Notes under the pieces: model-generated | Databases searched by the model: none | Told to the model about the DNA's origin: nothing | Seen by the model: only the letters and a program-made list of their open reading frames with translations | Assembly: GCA_025558075.1 (NCBI GenBank) | Contig: JAHLKF010000017.1 | Coordinates: forward strand, 186,001-250,000 | Source of the DNA: Gaertneriomyces semiglobifer | Taxonomy: Eukaryota > Chytridiomycota > Chytridiomycetes > Spizellomycetales > Spizellomycetaceae | DNA length: 64,000 bases | Direction of reading: 5' to 3' | Part shown: positions 1 to 11,238 of the stretch, piece by piece | How positions within the stretch are numbered: the first letter of the stretch is position 1 | Layout: every line of letters begins with the position of its first letter | Position numbers and translations under genes: made by a program

Positions 1-1225
1 CCTGAGTTGGCGATGGATACCCTTGCTGCGGTCTCCGGGAAGGAATATCCACTTCCAACGGGTTGTCTGATCGTTCTTGCATGTTTGCAACCGGCTGTCT
101 ATGCTCTTCGCCAAAATGTTTGCCAAGGTCAACATCAGCATTCCACTCCGGTTGTTCGTCCGCATTTTCCCTTTCGCCGCTACTCTTCCGCAAACGTAAT
201 TTCACATCCCCCTCAATCTCAAGGCCTTCCATACCATCTCCATCTCCGTCCTCTTCTGGCCAGCCTTCGTCACTGGCTTCTCGCTCCCGCTCGTGCATTA
301 CTAGCCGCAAATTATCCACCGGAAATTCAATATCGTCAAAATCATCTTCGTTATCCGACGCGGTGACACTTGGTGCTGAAGACGGAGAAGGCGACAGCCA
401 TGGCATGCCTTCGTATTGAGAAAGAGGCGGTGAGAAAAAAGAAGAATGATAAGCCGGGCCATCACCCCAGTCGGAACTGCTGTCGGGATGTGAAGAAATA
501 CTGAGGTGTCGCGGAGTATGGTTTGCTGTTGATGCTACGTCCCGATTGTCTGTTGAAAGTTTGAGGGTGTGGGTGTCAAGTGGGATATCAAAGTCTGTAT
601 CAATATCCTCCACGTGAATCAACGCAGGTTCGGTGGGTTTGAACGTTTTGCCGTCTTTAATGTAATTGGGTGCTGGGGCGGGAGGAGTTGCGGCGCTGCC
701 CCATGCAGTTTGAATAGCATTGGTGCGGTCACGTATATTCTCAGATGCCGTGGATTTTCCTGCTTTCAAGGTGGTTTCCAACGAAGATATTGATCCTATA
801 TCCACAAAATCGCCTCTACGTTCTACTGTATCTGTGTCATCTGAAAGTATTGATCCCGTGCTTGACTGCTTGTCAAGAGTGGCCAGTACATGTCGTGGTA
901 CGTTGTGTTCGTTGTCTTTCGCAGCAATGGGCCTTTTACCACTCGGTGGTATGTTCAGAAGCGGCGGATGCGGGTCACTCCACGCAACCAATGGGGATCT
1001 ACGCTCAGTAGTATTAGGGCCTTCGTCAGTTATTTTCCGGGACTTGGTACCCAGGAAGGTATCCATGCTAATAAACCCTCTCGCCTCATTTGGTACATTT
1101 GGTACTGTGTCCATACTGAATCCCGTTGACTCCGGGTAAGGTAAAGCATGGTCGTGCAGCGTCCCAAGCCCCTCGGCCGGCAACTCAATATCATCCCAGT
1201 TGTCTTCGTCTGGTGTACTCAACAT
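1..1225 (-). CDS. Byr4/Bfa1-like cytokinesis regulator, 3' truncated by the window edge
   Basis: One open frame of about 408 codons runs from an ATG at 1225 leftwards past base 1 with no stop, so the C-terminus is outside the window. In-frame stops sit just upstream of this ATG, which supports the start. The product is acidic and low in complexity, with two similar short blocks: one near the N-terminus (NWDDIELPAEGL) and one near residue 280 (DDFDDIEFPVDNLRL). Fungal Byr4/Bfa1 proteins, the scaffold half of the Bub2-Byr4 GAP that restrains the Spg1/Tem1 GTPase at spindle poles, carry repeated blocks of this type ([W/F]xDDxE[L/F]P followed by LxL). The assignment rests only on these motifs and on overall composition; the rest is unrecognisable. 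An unrelated disordered nuclear or cell-cycle protein is possible. The gene is divergent from the sugar transporter. Confidence 0.5.
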   Translation of the reverse strand, partial: MLSTPDEDNWDDIELPAEGLGTLHDHALPYPESTGFSMDTVPNVPNEARGFISMDTFLGTKSRKITDEGPNTTERRSPLVAWSDPHPPLLNIPPSGKRPIAAKDNEHNVPRHVLATLDKQSSTGSILSDDTDTVERRGDFVDIGSISSLETTLKAGKSTASENIRDRTNAIQTAWGSAATPPAPAPNYIKDGKTFKPTEPALIHVEDIDTDFDIPLDTHTLKLSTDNRDVASTANHTPRHLSISSHPDSSSDWGDGPAYHSSFFSPPLSQYEGMPWLSPSPSSAPSVTASDNEDDFDDIEFPVDNLRLVMHEREREASDEGWPEEDGDGDGMEGLEIEGDVKLRLRKSSGERENADEQPEWNADVDLGKHFGEEHRQPVANMQERSDNPLEVDIPSRRPQQGYPSPTQ

Positions 1226-1908
1226 TGTGGTTATTACTACCTGCTTTTTCACAAAGAGGCCGCAGAACTGGTTCTCGCATCAAGCAAGTTACTGCGACGC
1301 GTCGGGGCAGAGCGTGTTGTCCGGAGCTTAGGTAATCTCACTGCTGAGATTACATAATCCGTGAGGTCATGAACAAGGGGCCGCGAGTTCAATCCCTGAT
1401 GAGTGCACTTTTCACAAATTGCCTTGGTCAGAAGACCTTAACGTACTTTCTACAGTCAGCAACATCAGAATACGCATGCAATTGTTGCTCTCTAGGATCT
1501 TTCAGTAACCGAGAACAGCCGCTGATCCAATCGTTTTCAGAGACAGTTGAGGTGTGGCCGGGATCTGATCCCTTGTTGAGGGGAAACGCGCGCAGACACT
1601 CAACAACTTACCATCGACAGTTAGCCTTACTGGTGTTCCCTCCTGCCAGTGGTGCGGGTATTGGCTTTTTGGTGCACGCATTTGCAATTGTCGGGAACTG
1701 TCTGCTTGCAACCATTCCTGTCTTGAATCACTCGAAGGCTTCTGCCGCTGTGGACGGCACTTCAGTGCGACCTCATCATCCGACCTCATTTACCGCTATC
1801 GATCGAGAGGTTTTCCGTAGGGCACCTTCCAGCAGATATCATCCCAAGTTGAATAGTTTGTCTCAAAACGGCGAAGACAGGGAAGAGCTTGCGCACCTTG
1901 GGTTCGCC
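1226..1908. other. Divergent intergenic region between Byr4-like gene and transporter
   Basis: About 680 bp shared upstream sequence. It holds the inverted repeat at 1332-1353 and a CGACGCGTCG palindrome (1295-1304, containing ACGCGT) 70 bp upstream of the Byr4-like ATG. The transporter frame is open back to 1369, but that stretch has no transporter similarity and is treated as leader. Confidence 0.5.
1332..1353. repeat. Perfect inverted repeat, 9-bp arms, 4-base loop
   Basis: The arms GTAATCTCA (1332-1340) and TGAGATTAC (1345-1353) are exact reverse complements around a CTGC loop. It lies about 110 bp upstream of the Byr4-like ATG. It could be a DNA-binding palindrome or an RNA hairpin in a 5' leader; nothing in the sequence decides. 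Confidence 0.6.
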
Positions 1909-3880
1909 ATGGACGTTAGACCGCCTGCGGACCTTCTGGAAGAGCAGGACGTGATTGATATGCACCCAGATGAAGTCGGTGAGGATGTGGAGATTAGGGA
2001 CAGAGGGCGAAATAAGGACATGAATTTGACGGAGTTAGTGCTTTTGACGATTTGTCTGACGGGAGTGCAGTTTACATGTGAGTGGTGGCACCCACAGGTG
2101 CTTCCCGGGCTGGGGTGAAGTGAAAACGGTGCTGATTCGTGTACTACATAGGGTCTGTAGAGTTAGCCTACGGAACACCTTATCTGCTTTCCCTCGGACT
2201 GCCCAAAGCTCTAACAGCGCTGGTATGGCTGGCCGGGCCACTATCAGGTCTGTTGATCCAACCAATTGTGGGGGTGTATAGCGACAAGTGCACATTCAAA
2301 ATGGGACGCCGAAGGCCGTTTATGATAGGTGTGAATACTTCTGCTGGCGACAATATGTATGTGATGTCTCATGTTTTTCGTTAGGCGGAGGAGCATTAGT
2401 CGTCATATCCATTGCAATGATTGCTTACTCGCGCGAAATCGCTGAGTGGTTCTGGAGTGCGGACAATCCGGACACCGCCGGCCACGTCAAGACCTTCACG
2501 ATTCTCGTCGCAGTAACGGCATTCTACTTTCTCGATTTTTCCATCAACGCGGTACAAGCCTCATGTCGGTCGCTGATTGTTGATGTCGCACCATTGCAAC
2601 AACAGGAAACGGCCAACGCTTGGGGTGCCAGGATGATTGGCGTTGGGAATGTTATTGGTTATTTTGTCGGATACTTGGACCTTCCAACTTTCTTCCCTTT
2701 CTTGGGAAACACCCAATTGAAAGTCTTGTGCTGGTTGGCAGCCTTATGGTTCAGTTCCACTCTCGCCACGACCTGTTGGTATGTCAAGGAAAAGCGGTTT
2801 GCTCCCGAAGCACGACACCTGGGGCGGCAGTGGTATGCTCCGATGGTGGATATCGTCCACGCCATGAGAAACTTGCCCGGACCGGTGCAGGATATTTGTA
2901 ATGTCCAATTTTTCGCTTGGCTCGGCGTGTTTCCTTTCTTGTTCTACAGGTATGAAGTGTTAATTTCTGACTAAACGGAACTTCCGCGGATCGCTGATTC
3001 TGGCGTGCTACACAGTACGACGTGGGTGTCAGAGAAGGCGGCTATGTCACCCGCACCGGCGCCTGCGGATGGTGACATGGACGGCACTCGAGCGGGATCC
3101 TTTGCATTACTTCTCTTCGCTATTGTCTCGCTCTTCACCGGCTTTGTGCTCCCACTGATCACAGTTCGGAAAGACGAGAGCGAATCTGATGATTCTCACG
3201 CGCATGGGTTATCCATGTTGCGCCCCAAAACGTGGACGAAACTGCTCCAACTCCCACCCGTTTGGGCAACTAGCACATGGTTCTTTGCGATCCTTATGTT
3301 CGCCACTTGGTGGATCAATACGGTTTCGGGTGCTACGGCATTAATCGCGTTGGTTGGAGTCAGCTGGGGTGTTATGATGTGGGTTCCTATGGCACTTCTC
3401 GGAGAAGCTGTTTCATACTACTCCATCAACCCAGGGGCAGTAACGAGTACCTCCGACGAAGCGGGATATGCTACCGTTCCGAGTGAAGAAAACCTGTTTC
3501 CGCCAACATCTACAGGAGCAGGGACCACGAGGCCAGCAGACCGTCCGCAGTTGGACGCAGGACTCGTACTCGGCATTCACAATGTATATGTGGTGCTCCC
3601 TCAGTTTCTCTCTACCTTTTTGTCGTCTGTCGTGTTTGCGGTCATAGGATGGATTGCCAAAAGCCATGGACCCCCGCCAGCGTCACCGGTGCCCCCGCCG
3701 TCCGATAGTTTGCCAGCATTCGATGAAGGGATTGGACCCGATCCGTATGATGCCGTAGGGTGGGTATTGAGAGTTGGCGCTTTGAGTAGTTTGATTGCTG
3801 GGTATATGGCATGGAAAGTGCGAGAGGTAAGAGGCGATGGAAAAATGAACAATAATGAGATTCTGGTCAGCGCCCATTAA
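1909..3880 (+). CDS. Sucrose/alpha-glucoside H+ symporter, SLC45/GPH type
   Basis: Predicted exons are 1909-2077, 2152-2328, 2385-2949 and 3016-3880. The junctions restore family sequence: QFTW/SVELAYGTPYLL across intron 1, GRRRPFMIG/GG across intron 2 and FLFY/STTWVSE across intron 3. The product is a polytopic major-facilitator protein of about 591 residues that should import sucrose or maltose-type sugars with protons across the plasma membrane, like S. pombe Sut1 and animal SLC45. The diagnostic MGRRRP cytoplasmic-loop motif between helices 2 and 3 is present, as is the conserved VQASCRSLIVDV helix. ATG 1909 is chosen because it precedes a typical acidic N-terminal tail; an in-frame ATG at 1369 would add 180 unconserved residues. 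The C-terminal third has a Pro/Ser-rich cytoplasmic loop near 3660-3720. Confidence 0.88.
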
Positions 3881-4203
3881 AGCGACAATGGCACACGCTG
3901 TTCGGGCCTCAGCATTCTGTGCACGCGTCTATCCACAAGATGCCTCTTTGTGACATTTGGGACGGGGATGTGTGGGCTTTTGACTAATGTTTGCCATGCT
4001 GAGATCACGTCTTTTCGACCGTCAGCTTGATGTAAGTAGTGATGCTTAGCGAACTGAATGAGAACGAACACATGAACATCGCGTCCTCACGTGCTACGCT
4101 TCAGAAATTTAAAGTCTGCCTCTATAATGTACAGTTGTGTGGGTATTCCGCTGATAGTATTCGGGATATCCCACATGCAATCTATCTACAACTTGTCACT
4201 AAG
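3881..4203. other. Convergent intergenic region
   Basis: This stretch lies between the 3' ends of the sugar transporter (+) and the eIF2B delta gene (-). I see no conserved coding sequence; it presumably holds both 3' UTRs. Confidence 0.5.
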
Positions 4204-6036
4204 TCATATACGCTGGTCCTGTGACTTTTCTGCTTGTTCTCTTATGATGGAAACGCTTGTCGTGGGCGGGAGTAGGCCATACTCAGATGAAACGGCTTCA
4301 ACGTATATTGACGGTGTGATATCGTAGTGAATGTTGAGAATCTTTAGCGGTTCAATACGACGCCAGCCATCCAAAGTACGGGATTTCGTGTCGACAATGT
4401 CTTCCGGATTTCCTGTGTGAGGAGGAAAGTGGACAAGGATGTGAGTCGTAAAGAACGCGACGCTCGAAAGCACACCATCTCGTACCAATTTCATTCCATG
4501 TGAATGAATCTAAGCGGCATTCATCGGAGAACTTGTAACTCTCACACAGCGCAATAACTTTAATTTGATAAGTTTTGGCAAGGCAACAGATGGATGCGGT
4601 CCCGACTCGACCGAGAATAGCTCCGTTCGCCAGAAGCGCAGAGGTGCCAATGATGACTTTGAGGCGTTTAGCATCGTCCTTCATGACTTTGCCAATTCCG
4701 CTAATCAAGCATCCACGACATTTGATGCCTGTAGTAGTCAGCGCTTTTAACAGAGCTTTCCCTGCAAAATTCAAGAATAAACATCATAGATCATGCATAA
4801 AAACCGACGTGCCTTCGTCTCACCTTCGTGTAAAGGTCTACCATCTACCACAACAACCTCAAATTTGATACCGTCGGAATGGGCTTTTAATATCAGCCTG
4901 GTAACAGTGGAAGAGCTGTGCACCACGCGTTCAGCAAAACATTCACGGCACTAAGCACAACGTTCAACTTCACGTACTTTCCATATGTCATGATGACATC
5001 ACCGTCCTTTATTGCGTGATGCTTCATGGCTTCTTCCACAACTGTGCGAGATGCCAGTTCTATGCGTTCGGATTTGAAGGTGTCAATTTGTGAGCACAGC
5101 AATTCTTTGGCCTGGGTAACGGCGGATGATCAGTGCAAGGCCATGAACGACAGCCAAAAATTGCCTACTCACGTCGTTGTCTGGTACATCTGGGGAGACA
5201 ACAGAGATTTTCTTCTTTAGCTCTCTAACAGCAGTTCGCATGCTCGCGCACAGCGGTCGGATTGTTGTCAAGAAATCTACTTGCTTGTTGATAATGGTGG
5301 GTAAATGACGCGGCAAGGACGTGCCGACGGGTGTAGAATAATCAGTGATGACTTGTTTGAACGCGAGTAACATGGCTACACAGCGGGCGTTTCCGCCAGC
5401 GATGGTCATGTTGGCAAATCGCAAGCCGAGGGTCAGAACCAGAGGATGAATGTTCTCCTGCTTTTTCAGATTAGCTTGAATATTTTCGCTTTTTTCGTAT
5501 TGTGGAAGGTGGGAAAAAAGTGGCACAGGTTTTTGAGCGAGTTCGCGATTGACTGGTTGAGATTTCACAATTTTTGAGCGAGCTTTTGGGTCATCCTGAC
5601 GCATCGTTGCTGCAACACGCAAGCTGCTACGATTGCTGGCAGTAGGCGTTTGTGGATTAGTCGGGCGCTGTGGTTCTCTTCTCGCGGGGTTTGGCCCACT
5701 AGGCGCATTGAGAGCATCTCGTTTGGGGGCAGCGCCTCCACCCTGGCGAGCAGCGGCCTTTGCTGCACGTTGTTGCTCCTTTGGAATAAGCAATCGACAT
5801 CAAATTTAACATCGCTCTCTAGCACGCCCAAAAATCTTCCCGAACTCACTTGAAGAGCTCTACGCTCGGCTTTAGTCATTTCTTTTTGCGATTTCCGATC
5901 AGAGGGAGGGGCACGCTCATCGCCACCTGGAGGGCCCGCACTTACGGGAGTGGCATCTAAACAGTCAAATCATATCAGAGCAGTGTCCAAAGAGGGTTAG
6001 GCAGCGACGCTCGGGACACTCACTTGTATCAGACAT
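4204..6036 (-). CDS. GCD2: Translation initiation factor eIF2B subunit delta
   Basis: Seven exons, all in frame: 6036-6024, 5956-5850, 5778-5173, 5111-4978, 4915-4824, 4761-4486 and 4412-4204, giving 478 residues. The basic, low-complexity N-terminal third (MTKAERRAL, Ala/Arg-rich) is followed by the Rossmann-like regulatory domain shared by eIF2B alpha, beta and delta: VVVVDGRPLHEG, GIKCRGCLISGIGKVM, SALLANGAILGRVGT and DSFTWNEIGNPEDIV. The C-terminus (PSIYVEAVSSEYGLLPPTT) is the usual ending for delta. eIF2B recharges eIF2 with GTP in the cytosol and senses eIF2 phosphorylation through this subunit. The first exon codes only MSDT plus one base, and intron 1 contains a GGGTTAGG motif (5994-6001). 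The upstream region is shared with SNU114. Confidence 0.93.
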
Positions 6037-7424
6037 TGTCGGTTCTCACGATTTTGCTTGCTTTTCCGCTTTTGCAATCGGAAGTAGCTCCTGCAATGCG
6101 TGCTCGTTGCTGGCGTGTCGTTTGCGGTAGTAGAAGCAGAGACACTCGTCCGTTCGTGAGCATCCAACGTTCACAAAAATGGAATTTACGGGATCTAAGC
6201 GGCGATTAAGGGAAAACAGTTCGCAGCTCCCAGTCACTTGTGTCACACTAGTCACTTACACGTGCGCTCACCTGCACCACACGTGACCCTCGAAGCTGAC
6301 CGATGCTCCCACTGGAGTGAGAAAGTGCTCATCCTGGACAAAGCGTTCTTGTTCGTGGCAGGTGTTCTAAATCTAATTCTGCTTGGCTTGGATGGGCACT
6401 CAAAGCGTATGAGGGTAGTTTTGCTGGTTCTTTGGCCGCATCGTAAGGGACGCTGTAGCTTCTGCGTGACATGACACTCCACCAATGTTCCCCCCCACGA
6501 ATGCGTTGGAAAGTCTGTTTGTCGTTGTGGGGCATTCGAATACAGCTTGCACCCTCTTCGCATTCTTTCCATTGTACATGTATCGTGAATACCACATTAG
6601 CTGCCTGTGATATGAATGGGAAGCTACCTCCGGGTGAAACCGCACGACGAGTCCTCAAGCGCCAATTTCCCACTTAATGGTACAAATACACTGCAGTCGG
6701 GAACAGCTGTCAAACAGACTCATATGAAGGTGTTTTTGGCGCGGAATACTGGAGGCAGCCATTGCACAATGTCTGAGTTACCATTAGCGCCATATTGTCC
6801 GGCTCAGATGTCCCGGCAGTCTCTGGAGCTGCTGCTGGTGAATTTTCATACTAACGGCGATGTGGTGGGCGACGTACAACTATCATCCACCCGTCCTGCT
6901 CCTGGAAGCTTGCATATAGCAATACGTGGGAGGCCCTCACGATCCCGCGAGTGCAACAGTGTGACTCGCCAAGAATGATGTCCATCTCTCGACAAGTTCC
7001 GCAAGAGCTTTGTCCTCACCAAGAGGAAATGAATATGAAGCATACTCAACAACGTTTTACATTATGCAAAAGCAACTCAAGAGGAATTCGTGGTAGGGAG
7101 CGCAGATAGTATGCACGACAGGTCCGGCGGGAAGGTGAAAAGAGTAACACCGGCAGTGCGTCCTAGTTGGATACAGGGCTTCTGCTGACTTCAATCATGA
7201 GCTCGCTCTGCGTGGCAGAGAATAGCGACTATAAAGTTGATAGTTTTCTAGAGGACCATGCGTGTGATTTCAGGCATTTTGTCGTAAGAATCCACTTCTT
7301 CTGTCGGAACACGCCAGCGATTTTCTTTTGTCACGAATACTCTCATTTTAATTAGCGCAATACTGAACTGCAGTGTACCAAGAATATATTTTTCTAGAAT
7401 AGGCTAACATTGCGACAGTTCTCA
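6037..7424. other. Long divergent intergenic region (eIF2B delta / SNU114)
   Basis: At nearly 1.4 kb this is the longest gene-free stretch in the window. The open frames inside it overlap each other on both strands, have no recognisable domains and no splice-consistent partner, so I call no gene. It holds two CACGTG E-boxes at 6259-6264 and 6280-6285, preceded by two copies of GTCACTT. Confidence 0.5.
6259..6285. promoter_or_regulatory. Pair of CACGTG E-box palindromes
   Basis: CACGTG occurs at 6259-6264 and 6280-6285, 21 bp apart (two helical turns), roughly 225-250 bp upstream of the eIF2B delta ATG. CACGTG is the classical bHLH (Cbf1/Pho4/USF-type) core. Function here is inferred from spacing only. 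Confidence 0.35.
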
Positions 7425-10400
7425 ATGGATATCGATCTATATGATGAATTTGGGAACTACATTGGACCCGATCTGGATGAGGAGGATGAAGATGAATTGG
7501 GAGAAGATGGCCAGTTTGCTCTGCCCCACCGAATGGATCTAGATGAGCCTGCTGGCGGGCGAGACGGCAGAGAAGACGATGAAGCACCGTTGTCGCCAAC
7601 AACGCATCCAGCTGGCACGCTTGTCCGCATAGATGATACGCCAGCAAACCAGATCGTCCTGCATGAGGACAAGAAATACTACCCCACCGCAGAAGAAGTT
7701 TACGGCCCAGACGTTGAGACCCTGGTTCAAGATGAGGACACACAGCTATTGTCGGAGCCTATCATTGCTCCTGTCAAGAAGAGGAAAACTTACATTCAAG
7801 AGAAGGACTTGCCGGATACAACGTACAATAAGGAGTTTTTAGCGGATCTCACGGCTTATCCAGATCTCGTTAGGAATATAGCCATTGTAGGGCACTTACA
7901 CCACGGCAAGACATCGTTAGTTGATGTTCTCGTCGGCCAGACGCATTGTCATCTCGACGCCCACCTGGAATCGCAGGAGCGCTACACCGATGTGCATGAG
8001 CTTGAACGAGGGCGAGGGCTCAGCATCAAGAGCATGCCCGTATCCCTTGTTATGCAGGACCTTAAGGCCAAGTCATACTTGCTGAACATCATGGACACAC
8101 CTGGGCATGTCAACTTTTCTGACGAGGTTACCGCTGCCATCCGCATATCCGACGGCGCAGTGTTGGTCGTGGACGCTATAGAAGGCGTTATGGCCAACAC
8201 AGAAAGACTCATCAAGCACATTGTGGCTGAAAAAGTACCGCTCACCTTGGTCATTAATAAAGTTGACCGGCTCATTCTAGAGTTGAAGCTACCCCCAACC
8301 GACGCTTATTTCAAACTACGCCACACGATCGAACAGGTCAACAGTATCCTTGCTACATGCTCGGACGGTGTTCGCCTCTCACCAGAACTTGGCAACGTTT
8401 GCTTTGCTTCAAGCCAGATGGGCTGGTGTTTCTCCCTAAAATCGTTCGCTCAGATCTATTCCGAATCATTTGAGAACTTTGACGTGGACGAGTTTGCAAA
8501 GCGGTTATGGGGCGATATTTACTTTGATTCGGTTAAGCGCACTTTCCGCCGGAGACCTCTGGACAGTTCAAGCACCCGTACCTTCGTGCATTTTATATTG
8601 GAGCCACTGTTCAAATTATACGCCCAGGTTATCGGCGAGGACGAAAAGACGTTGAAGCGCACACTCTCTTCGTTGGGCATTTACCTCAAACCCGCCCAAC
8701 TTTCCATGGACGTGCAGCCGCTGTTGCGGCTCGTGTGTGATCAGTTTTTCGGCAACGTGAATGGGTTCGTAGAAATGGTCGTCCAAAAGGTGCCGTCTCC
8801 GAAGGACAACGCTGTTACCAAGGTGGAGCATATATACACAGGCGAGTTGGACAGTCCTTACGCTACAGCGATGAAGAATCTTGATCCGGACGGTCCATTG
8901 ATGATTCATATTACCAAACTCTACAATGCGACTGATATGTCAGGGTTTGACGCATTTGGCCGTGTCATGAGTGGTACAGCGCAACTTGGACAAAAAGTGC
9001 GTGTTCTTGGTGAAGGGTACACTCCGGACGATGAAGAAGATATGACTATTCGTGAGATTTCCGGATTATCCATTTACGAAAGTCGATACAAAGTGAAAGT
9101 GAACAGCGCTCCTGCAGGCAGCTGGGTTTTGTTGGAAGGTGTGGATGCCAGTATCATCAAGACTGCCACCATTACCAGCATTGAGCAGGATGACGAGCAT
9201 CCTGTGTACATCTTCCGACCCCTCCGGTACGATACGCAAGCGGTCCTGAAAGTGGCTGTCGAACCTGTCAACCCGACGGAACTACCAAAAATGTTGGAAG
9301 GGTTGCGAAAAATAAATAAGTCATACTCTGTGGTACAGACCAAAGTGGAGGAAAGCGGAGAGCATATCATATTGGGAACTGGAGAATTATATCTCGACTG
9401 TGTATTACATGATCTCCGGAGACTGTACTCGGAGATTGAACTGAAGGTTGCTGATCCAGTCGTAAGGTTCTGTGAGACAGTCGTCGAGACGAGTACGTTG
9501 AAGTGCTTCGCAGAAACGCCGAATAAGAGGTAGGAACGCTCTGACATGCGATTTTGTGGCCGGGCGTTAATCTAGGATTGGCCCACTAGAAATAAGATTA
9601 CCATGATTGCTGAACCGTTAGAAAAGGGTATAGCAGAGGATATTGAAGGCTTGCACGTTTCTGCCAAATGGTCGAAAAAGCAACTGGGTGACTGGTTCCA
9701 GTCCAAATACGATTGGGACTTGCTCGCCTCAAGAAGTATTTGGGCATTCGGACCGGATGATTCTGGACCCAACATTTTACTGAACGACACATTGCCGACC
9801 GAGACAGACAAGAAGTTGCTTGATAACATACGAGATTCCGTTAAGCAGGGCTTCCAGTGGGCCACACGCGAAGGGCCGCTATGCGACGAACCTATCCGTA
9901 ACGTCAAATTCAAGATCCTTGACGCCACAATCGCCAACGAGCCCATCTACCGTGGTGGAGGCCAGATTATTCCAACAGCCCGTCGCGTATGCTATTCCTC
10001 CTTCCTGACTGCAACACCGCGACTGATGGAACCCGTCTACTACGTTGAGGTTCAGTCCCCAGCAGACTGTGTTTCCGCCGTGTACACTGTCCTAGCAAGG
10101 CGACGTGGGCACGTCACTCAAGACCTACCGAAACCTGGGTCCCCGCTCTACACTGTTAAAGCCTACATTCCTGTAATTGACTCTGCGGGTTTCGAAACCG
10201 ATTTGCGAACTCATACACAAGGGCAAGCTTTCTGCCAGCAAATGTTTGATCACTGGCAAATTGTCCCTGGCGACCCTCTTGACAAGAGCATTGTTTTGCG
10301 ACCATTGGAACCCAGTCCTGCGCAACATCTGGCGAGAGACTTCATGGTGAAGACCAGAAGACGCAAGGGACTGAGTGAAGATGTCGCTGTGACCAAGTTC

Positions 10401-10460
10401 TTCGATGATCCCATGTTAATAGAGTTGGCAAACGTGGAGGGCGGTGTGTTCGGCGTATAA
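7425..10460 (+). CDS. SNU114: U5 snRNP GTPase Snu114 / EFTUD2
   Basis: Two exons, 7425-9529 and 9590-10460, give 991 residues (human EFTUD2 has 972). The junction restores [22 protein letters not shown]. The protein is an EF-2 paralogue in the U5 snRNP and tri-snRNP that controls Brr2 and spliceosome activation and disassembly. An acidic N-terminus ([14 protein letters not shown], then a DEEDEDE run) is followed by the G domain: G1 GHLHHGKTS (about residue 153), G3 DTPGH, and G4 as NKVDR. EF-2-like domains II to V follow, ending in the family signature [15 protein letters not shown] and KFFDDPM near the C-terminus. The start is fixed by the conserved N-terminal motif. A single 60-bp intron in such a long gene contrasts with its intron-dense neighbours. 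Confidence 0.97.
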
Positions 10461-10493
10461 GAATGATATGTATTCCATAGGTTCACTGTGTCA

Positions 10494-11238
10494 TTATGTA
10501 GAGATACGTATAGGATTGCTACAGATGCACGATTCTGCTAGTCTCACATGGTTACAGACCATTCCGCTTATTAATCCAGAGCTCGTTTTCTTCACACTAT
10601 GGATGTCCCATGCCGCCACTAATTGAGCAGGCATCTCTCTCCTCCAAATACAGTTTAGTATATCCTCGAAGAGGTCGCTCAAGGACTCGCTGATCATCTG
10701 GGCCAGCGATTCGCATATGGTAGATGGTAATTTTCGTATGCCTGCCACAACCCTTCTCATCATCTGATCCACATTACAATCGCGGCCTCCAACCCATTCT
10801 CTCACGTTCGAGCGTCATCTTGATTTGCGCCTTTCGCTCGTTCTCCCTCGTCTGTGACGGCGGTTGGTAGCACGCGTAGAAAACGGGGTGCACTTTCGAG
10901 ACGTCGTAAGGCGGTCGATGGATGCACGGTGGAAGCGGCGTAAATGCTGGATGGCAATGGGGTGGGGCAAGCGGTGGTACTCGGTTGGTTGGGATTGACA
11001 TTGCGATGGTGGTCATTATTTCCGCAAGATTTCGGTTGCTCTGATCTCCATTACGTGACACATACATGATCTTCTCAATTCTACAATAACTACGATGCCT
11101 AACACTAACATGGAGACACTCAGAGATGATGCTGACAGCATATGTATTAATAAGATCAAGAGCCCCGCTTTCCATGGTTATTGCGCTCTGTGGGCTTTGG
11201 TAGAACTGGTCCATCATGGTGTCCCTTAGCATGCCCAT
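10494..11238 (-). CDS. Possible small gene of unknown function
   Basis: A 154-codon open frame (10774-11238) can be joined by a GT-AG intron (donor near 10806, acceptor near 10731) to a second open stretch ending at 10494. The join reads [16 protein letters not shown] and continues as a helical segment ([20 protein letters not shown]). The first part contains [20 protein letters not shown], which looks like a helix of a histone-fold or similar helical domain, then a Pro/His-rich stretch ([12 protein letters not shown]). I do not recognise the family. Against it: the putative start lies about 80 bp inside the 3' coding end of the ABC transporter on the same strand, and a second intron may be needed near 11100. 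It may be only the ABC gene's 3' UTR with chance open frames. Confidence 0.3.

Noticed and set aside
1360..1415. tRNA-like stretch with GAGTTCAATCC and a following TTTT
   Set aside because: The T-arm stem does not pair and no matching acceptor or D arm lies upstream.
1369..1908. Upstream extension of the sugar transporter frame
   Set aside because: No transporter similarity; the acidic tail and helices typical of the family begin after ATG 1909.
6252..6978. Several overlapping open frames on both strands in the eIF2B delta / SNU114 spacer
   Set aside because: No recognisable domains, mutually overlapping, no consistent splice structure.
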